Below, in pieces: positions 59,335 to 64,000 of a DNA stretch of 64,000 bases. The stretch spans positions 806,001 to 870,000 of the forward strand of contig CAWAQA010000003.1 in NCBI GenBank assembly GCA_963784065.1, in the 5' to 3' direction. A program made the translations under genes and the position numbers. Under the pieces are notes generated by a model. It did not search any database. It was given only the letters and a program-made list of their open reading frames with translations, and was not told the origin of the DNA. Numbering within the stretch: position 1 is the stretch's first letter; each line of letters begins with the position of its first letter. This DNA is from CAWAQA01 sp963784065. GTDB lineage: Bacteria; Acidobacteriota; Vicinamibacteria; Vicinamibacterales; UBA2999.

Positions 59335-60039
59335 ATGACCGACTACGCACACATCGAACAGCTGCTCACCGGGACGCTCGGCCTCCGGCGCCGCCCCGTT
59401 GCCATCGCGATCCGCGAGACCGCGCCGCCGGGCGTGGAGCCGTTCCAGGGGTCACTGCCGTCCGGGTGCAGCTTCTGGAAGCTGGCCGCCGACGGCCGCA
59501 TTTTCTCCACGGCGCAAGGGGACCACTACAACTGTCCCATCGGCAGCTACACGCACAACATTCCGCTCCCGCCTGAACGGGAGCCAGAGTTGATGCAGAC
59601 GCTGACGTGGATGACCGAGATCGGCTACATCCGGATGGAAGAGGTACCAGCCATCCCGCGTCTGGCGGAGACGCCAGGGGTCGTGGTGTATGCGCCGCTC
59701 GGCCAGACCCCGGTCGAACCTGACGTGGTGCTGGTGACGGGCGAGCCGGGCCGCATGATGCTGCTGCACGAAGCGGCGGTGCGGAGCGGCATCGCCGTCC
59801 AGCCGCTCTTCGGCCGTCCGACCTGTATGGCGGTCCCCGCATCGCTCGCGCAGGGCGTCGTCAGCAGCATGGGTTGTGTGGGAAACCGGGTCTACACCGG
59901 ACTGCCCGAGACCGAGATGTACACGACCGTCTCCGCGAAACACATCGGCGCCGTTGCGGAGCAGCTGGCGACGATTGCGCAAGCGAACGCGATGCTGACG
60001 GAGTACCACACGCAGCGGCGGGCGGCGCTGACAACGTAG
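59335..60039 (+). CDS. DUF169 family protein
   Basis: 234 residues, intact. Matches the DUF169 family: RRRPVAIAIRETAPPGVEPF at the N-terminus, CSFWKLAADGRIF, and the Cys-containing YNCPIGSYTHNI, then GRPTCMAVPASLAQG and SMGCVGNRVYTGLPETEMYT. Family members have conserved cysteines and are often found near redox or C1 genes; function is not established. Converges on the MFS gene that follows. Confidence 0.82.
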   Translation: MTDYAHIEQLLTGTLGLRRRPVAIAIRETAPPGVEPFQGSLPSGCSFWKLAADGRIFSTAQGDHYNCPIGSYTHNIPLPPEREPELMQTLTWMTEIGYIRMEEVPAIPRLAETPGVVVYAPLGQTPVEPDVVLVTGEPGRMMLLHEAAVRSGIAVQPLFGRPTCMAVPASLAQGVVSSMGCVGNRVYTGLPETEMYTTVSAKHIGAVAEQLATIAQANAMLTEYHTQRRAALTT

Positions 60040-60113
60040 CGGCAGCGGGCAGTACTTCCGGCTTCAGCTGGAAGAACTGCCGACCGCCGGCTGACGATTG
60101 CCCACCGCCGACG
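60040..60113. repeat. 7-base array with an embedded TTCA-loop hairpin
   Basis: GCGGCAGCGGGCAGT, then ACTTCCGGCTTCAGCTGGAAG, then heptads CTGCCGA, CCGCCGG, CTGACGA, TTGCCCA, CCGCCGA. A member of the hairpin family is inserted inside a heptad array. The last ~15 codons of the MFS transporter are translated from this array (SAVGNRQPAVGSSSS). Confidence 0.7.
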
Positions 60114-61375
60114 TCACAGCCACACGCCGCGGTCTGACGAGCAACGTCAGGACGAACCCCACCGCCAGAAGCGCTGCCAGCACCTGCAGCGGGGTGTCGT
60201 AGATGTGCACGCGCTCGGCGCCCGGCTCGAGCGCCGCCTTCGCGCGGTTCGACAACTCCGTGATGATGACCGGTCCTGCGACCGCCGCGAGGCTCCACGC
60301 GGTCAGCAGTGCGCCGTGAATCGCGCCGACGTTTCGCGGACCGAAGATGTCGGCGAGGAAGGCGGGAATCGTGGCGAACCCGCCCCCATACATGGTGAAG
60401 ATGACGTACAGACTCGCCTGGAAGGCCAGCCAGTTACCGCTGGCCGCAAAGCCCGGGATGAGAAGGAACAGCACGAACTGCGTGACGAAGAACACGAGGT
60501 AGGTGTTGCGCCGGCCGATGAAGTCGGACGTGGACGCCCAGAAGAACCGTCCGGTGGCGTTGAAGATGCTGATGATCGACACGATCGCGGCCGCCTGGAT
60601 CGGCGTTCGCCCGAACATGTCCTGCATCATCGGCGAGGCCTGCGCCAGGATGCCGATGCCCGCCGTGACGTTGATGAACAGGATGCCCCACAGCAGATAG
60701 AACTGCACCGTCCGAACGGCATCGTTGCGCGTCGCGCCGCCGTCGAGGATCATCGTGCCGGACGCCGCCGGCGGATGCCAGCCCTCGGGTTTCCAGTGAT
60801 CGGGCGGCCGGCGAAGGATGCGCGCGCCCGCGAGCATCACCACGAGATATATGGTGCCGAGCACGATGACCGTGCGTTCGACACCGACCAGGTTCATCAG
60901 GAAGACGTTGAGATACCCGGCGATGAAGGCGCCGCCGCCAAATCCCATGATGGCCATGCCGGTGGCCATGCCGCGGCGGTCGGGAAACCACTTCACCAGC
61001 GTGCTGACCGGCGAGATATAGCCGAGGCCACAGCCGATGCCCGCGATGACGCCCATCCCCAGGAACACGACGACTGGCTGACGAAGCGCGAGGCCGATGC
61101 CGCCGACGATGAGGCCGGTGCCGAAGCAGACGGCGGCTGCGGTGGCGGCGGCACGAGGGCCGCGCCGCTCAACCCACGGCCCTCCGAAGGCGGCGCTCAG
61201 CCCCAGCAGCACCAGTGCCGAAGTGAACGTCGTATACGGCGGGCTGAACCACCAGGGCGACCCCGGGAACAGTTCCTGGATGGGGCGGTTGAAGGTACCT
61301 CCACACGTACACCGAACCGATGCACAGGTGCACCGCGACCGCGCCGAGCGGGATGAACCAGCGGCTCGAGGTCAT
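60064..61375 (-). CDS. MFS transporter, oxalate/formate antiporter-like (frameshifted)
   Basis: About 430 residues. N-terminus MTSSRWFIPLGAVAVHLCIG at 61375, then frame changes near 61290 and 61215 before LLGLSAAFGGPWVERRGPRA and the long intact remainder. Family features: GIGCGLGYISPVSTLVKWFP and DRRGMATGMAIMGFGGGAFI (the OxlT-like loop), GGGFATIPAFLADIFGPRNV. About 12 helices. Exchanges small carboxylates in the OxlT subgroup; this substrate is not proven. The C-terminus runs into an intergenic repeat. Confidence 0.82.
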
Positions 61376-61438
61376 GGCGCGGCATATTACCGCAGCGGGC
61401 CCCGACCCGTCGGGACCGGCTTCAGCCGGCCCGGCGCT

Positions 61439-61756
61439 CTATTCCCCCTTGACGGCCGGGTGCCAGCGGGCGATGTCGGCGATGCGCCGTGCGAGGTCGA
61501 GATCCTTGTCAGTGATGCCGCCGGCGCTGTGGGTCGAGAGCGCCACGGCGAGCCGCCCCCACGAGACGGTGAGGTCGGGATGGTGGTCCGCGCCCTCCGC
61601 GCAAAACCCGATGGCATTGGCGAGCATCAGCGTGGTTGGCCAGCCGTCAGTCTTGTAGGCGCAGCGAATCTCGCCGCCGGCGAAATGCCATCCCGGCAGC
61701 GACGCGAGACGGCTCGTGATTTCAGGCTCGGCATAGGTCTGCAGCTTGTTCGTCAT
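61439..61756 (-). CDS. phhB: Pterin-4a-carbinolamine dehydratase
   Basis: 105 residues, intact, normal family length. Signature GADHHPDLTVSWGRLAVALS (the HH-P active-site motif), preceded by GWHFAGGEIRCAYKT and followed by THSAGGITDKDLDLARRI. Dehydrates 4a-hydroxy-tetrahydropterin during aromatic hydroxylation. Lies just downstream of a pterin synthase gene, which suggests shared pterin metabolism, although no phenylalanine hydroxylase is present in the window. Confidence 0.93.
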   Translation of the reverse strand: MTNKLQTYAEPEITSRLASLPGWHFAGGEIRCAYKTDGWPTTLMLANAIGFCAEGADHHPDLTVSWGRLAVALSTHSAGGITDKDLDLARRIADIARWHPAVKGE

Positions 61757-61814
61757 CAGGCCATTCTCATACGAACCGCCGCAGACATCGAGGCACAGAT
61801 CCCTTTTCCGTGAC

Positions 61815-62318
61815 TCACGGCAACGGCACCCGGTAGACGGCCGACTGCCCGTAGTTTTCCTCGATCTCCATCTCGATCGCGGTGAGGCCGCGCGCGCCTT
61901 TCGTCTGCAGCTCGGCGCGAAGGCGGCACGTGAGGAGCTCGGCCAGCATCTCCACGGTGGTGTTGGGCACCGGCAGGAGCGCGCAGTCCACGCGCGGGAA
62001 CACGTAGCGGGGCTTGCCTTCGTAGGCCACGGTCACCGACTCCCCGGCTTCCTCGACCTGCAGCTTGGGATTGTGCAGCGGGAGCAGCACCTTGTGATCG
62101 ATCTCCTCGCACAGGCGCCGCATGATGCGCTTGAGCACGACGAAGTCGAAGACCAGCCAGCTCTCCTCGTCGAGCGCCCCCTCGACGGTGACGTGCGCCC
62201 GGTAGTTGTGGCCGTGCAGCCCTTCGCAGCGATGCCCGGCGAAGGTCACGAAATGCGCCGAAGCGAAGACCAGGTAGTCCTTCGTGACCGACACGCGGAA
62301 CTCACCGCGCCGCTGCAT
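61815..62318 (-). CDS. 6-pyruvoyl-tetrahydropterin synthase / QueD-family protein
   Basis: 167 residues from an ATG at 62318 with GGAGGAGAG upstream. Zinc and active-site residues are in place: His in FASAHFVTFAGHRCEGLHGH (Cys before the LHGHNY motif), VFDFVVLKRIMRRLCEEIDH with the catalytic Asp-His, and the final Glu region TAIEMEIEENYGQSAVY. Makes 6-carboxy- or 6-pyruvoyl-tetrahydropterin; the neighbouring carbinolamine dehydratase favours the tetrahydropterin branch over queuosine. Longer than E. coli QueD by about 45 residues. Confidence 0.9.
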   Translation of the reverse strand: MQRRGEFRVSVTKDYLVFASAHFVTFAGHRCEGLHGHNYRAHVTVEGALDEESWLVFDFVVLKRIMRRLCEEIDHKVLLPLHNPKLQVEEAGESVTVAYEGKPRYVFPRVDCALLPVPNTTVEMLAELLTCRLRAELQTKGARGLTAIEMEIEENYGQSAVYRVPLP

Positions 62319-62400
62319 GGCTCTCCTCCTGATCGCACACACCGAAGCGCCGGGGCGCCGAGGCAATTTCCATGGCGATGTCCGTGTCCCGGCCCTGCGC

Positions 62401-62456
62401 CAACTCCCAAAAACAAACTCCCAACCCCAAGAGCGCCTTGGGAGTTGGGAGTTGGT
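62401..62456. repeat. 7-base periodic inverted array (CAACTCC type)
   Basis: CAACTCC, CAAAAAC, AAACTCC, CAACCCC on the left and TTGGGAG, TTGGGAG, TTGGTCG on the right around a short spacer; an obvious hairpin. Lies between the beta-helix gene and the pterin genes. Confidence 0.75.
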
Positions 62457-62488
62457 CGAGCGACAGGCGCCGGGAGTTGAGCGCCGGG

Positions 62489-64000
62489 CTAGCGGCGCGA
62501 CTCCTGGGTGGCGTCGTCTCCGGCGCAGACGAAGCCGCCGATATCGGGACGCGCGGTGTTGCACGCCGGGACGGCACTCGCCGGCACCTCGTGCGAATAG
62601 AAGACACGGAAGGTGTCGCCCGGCTTGCCGTTGAAGTCGTAGACGATCACCGGGTCGCGGCGATCGGCATCCCCGGCCGACATGCCGTAGTTCATCGAAA
62701 TGGCGGCGGCCGGGTACTGCGCCGCCGGGATGCCGCCAAGCGGTATCGAACCGGCTGTTGCGGACGACCGCCTTCTTGATCGGCGCCGTCGTGGTCGTCG
62801 GCGAGTACGCCGTGGCCACCGCGACACCCACGTAGTCGCGGAAATAGCTGTTCTCGATCGTGGCCACGCCGTCACCTCGCCCGGGCTCGGTGTCGGTCTT
62901 GGCGAAGAACGGGCTGGCGACGCCGACGCGCATCCCCTGCACGTTCGCGTTCGTGACCGTGACCGTCTTGGCCGCGTAGTTGCCGAACCAGATGCCCGTC
63001 GGATTCTCGAGCGCGCCGCCGAGGACCGCCGCGTCGCCACGCCCGACGAAGCCGTCCACGATCAGCCGGTCCGTCGGGAACGCCGTCACCCCGTGCCGCG
63101 AGGTATGCCACATCCGCGAGTTGATCAGCGTGCCGTTCCAGCCGATCGCGACGCCGGTCTGGATCGCGCCGTAGGCCTCGTTGCCGGTGAACTCGAGCAC
63201 GGGCGCATCGGTCGTGTCGATCTCGACGAACTCGCCGGCCTTGGTGGTGTCGGCGCCCTTGAACTTCGGGATGTTGCACGATGCCGAGCGATCCGGCGGC
63301 AATGCCATACCCGAACACGTCGACGTTGGCCGCGACGTTGTTGCGCAGGATGTTGTTCGGCCCGCGCAGCCAGAAGCCGGCGCCCTCGCCGCCTGGATCG
63401 TTGGTGGCGCCGCCGTAGCCGCTGCGCGGCGCGAACTCGCCGGAGCCCTCGGACCGCAGCGCGAAGTTGTGCTCGAACACGTTGAAGCTCTCGGTGCCGT
63501 CCTCGGCCACGATCGCCGCGCCGCGCGAGTTGTAGACGACGTTGTCGCGCACGAGCCCGTAGTGGCTGTTGTGGATGGTGATGCCCCACTTCGACGCGTC
63601 GTCAACGGCGTTGCCGATGAGCGTGAACTGATAGCCGTTGGCCGGCGTGGTCTTCGGACCGAACGCGTGATGGAAGTGGATCGAATAGCGGCCGATCTGG
63701 TTCGTGCCGACGCGGCGCACGGCGCCGTCCGAGGTGAACTCGGCGTTGTCGAGGACGCCGACGCGCGTGCGGCCCATGTCCTTGAAGAGCGCGTAGCGGA
63801 TGTCCACCGTCGGGATGCTGAATGAAGATCGTGTGGCCGCGCGTGCCGGCCGCGTTCTCGGAGCGGAAGATCACGTTGCGCGTGAGGTTGCCGACGTGCG
63901 GCAGGAACTCCAGTGCGCCCTTCACCCGAGCGCGCGCCGCGATGGTCGTAGGCGAGCGGCGCCGCGAGCGTGATCGTGCGGTCGGCGACCGCGGCGATGG
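62489..64000 (-). CDS. G8/CEMIP-like right-handed beta-helix protein (partial, frameshifted)
   Basis: Continues past the right edge. Recognisable blocks: ADRTITLAAPLAYDHRGAR, GALEFLPHVGNLTRNVIFRS, GRYSIHFHHAFG, then SKWGITIHNSHYGLVRDNVV and GAAIVAEDGTESFNVFEHNF. These match the parallel beta-helix core of the G8-domain CEMIP/TMEM2 group (RYPIHFH ... ITIHGTHN ... EDG). The C-terminus PVIVYDFNGKPGDTFRVFYS ends at 62489. At least four frame changes occur (near 63935, 63820, 63285 and 62745). Probably extracellular and polysaccharide-acting; the signal peptide is outside the window. Confidence 0.75.

Overview
The window is GC-rich, gene-dense bacterial chromosome with Gram-negative features: an inner-membrane type VI secretion complex, lipoproteins, Tat and Sec signal peptides and periplasmic c-type cytochromes. 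The gene mix (T6SS with kinase/phosphatase control, Tat-exported molybdenum hydroxylase subunits, Mo/Fe-S oxidoreductase remnants, a G8/CEMIP-like beta-helix protein) and the unusual intergenic repeats would suit a soil Acidobacteriota of the Vicinamibacteria type. That placement is inference; the window has no rRNA or phylogenetic marker. Many genes break at single-base frameshifts although the protein similarity continues in another frame. I treat most of these as probable draft-assembly indels and annotate the intended gene.

Layout. 1-15200 (minus): a tightly coupled T6SS operon read right to left: Ser/Thr kinase (PpkA type), secreted helical protein, FHA protein (TagH/Fha), TssJ, TssK, TssL-OmpA, TssM, a TagF-PppA fusion, TssA, TssB and the start of TssC. 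15200-28520: decayed glycosyltransferase, three-repeat secreted protein, large membrane patatin, a threefold tandem repeat packed with hairpins, di-haem cytochrome, a signal-less putative peptidoglycan-active protein, CapA and a second glycosyltransferase. 28600-31180: tRNA-Pro(UGG), integrase and methyltransferase remnants, NAD(P)-binding protein and GYD protein. 31555-36000: M20 amidohydrolase, then a four-gene minus-strand operon: Tat-signal AcoA-like E1 alpha, E1 beta, zinc-ribbon protein and cytochrome c lipoprotein. 36000-46750: GNAT, ABC-F, PhzF-like, GabD, secreted protein, HemD, AmtB with a sigma-54 promoter, an iorA'-'iorB chimera and MltB. 46850-49050: FHA-GAF-PP2C phosphatase and STAS protein (partner-switch signalling). 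49130-53970: xanthine-dehydrogenase-family operon (Tat 2Fe-2S, Mo, FAD subunits) plus two small coupled genes. 54100-64000: papain/alpha-beta-hydrolase fusion, MarR, two-component pair, DUF169, MFS transporter, pterin genes and a G8/CEMIP-like beta-helix protein running off the end.

How it works together. The T6SS block contains its own post-translational switch (kinase, FHA target, phosphatase, TagF repressor). Two unlinked proteins without Sec signals (24356-25534 and 54109-56061) look like possible effectors. The most unusual system is the E1 alpha/E1 beta/zinc-ribbon/cytochrome c operon. It suggests a periplasmic thiamine-dependent dehydrogenase that hands electrons to cytochrome c instead of to the usual E2/E3 lipoamide chain.

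Two intergenic repeat families recur across the window. One consists of short hairpins whose stems vary but whose loop is nearly always TTCA/TGAA. The other consists of arrays with a strict 7-base period, usually arranged as inverted halves.
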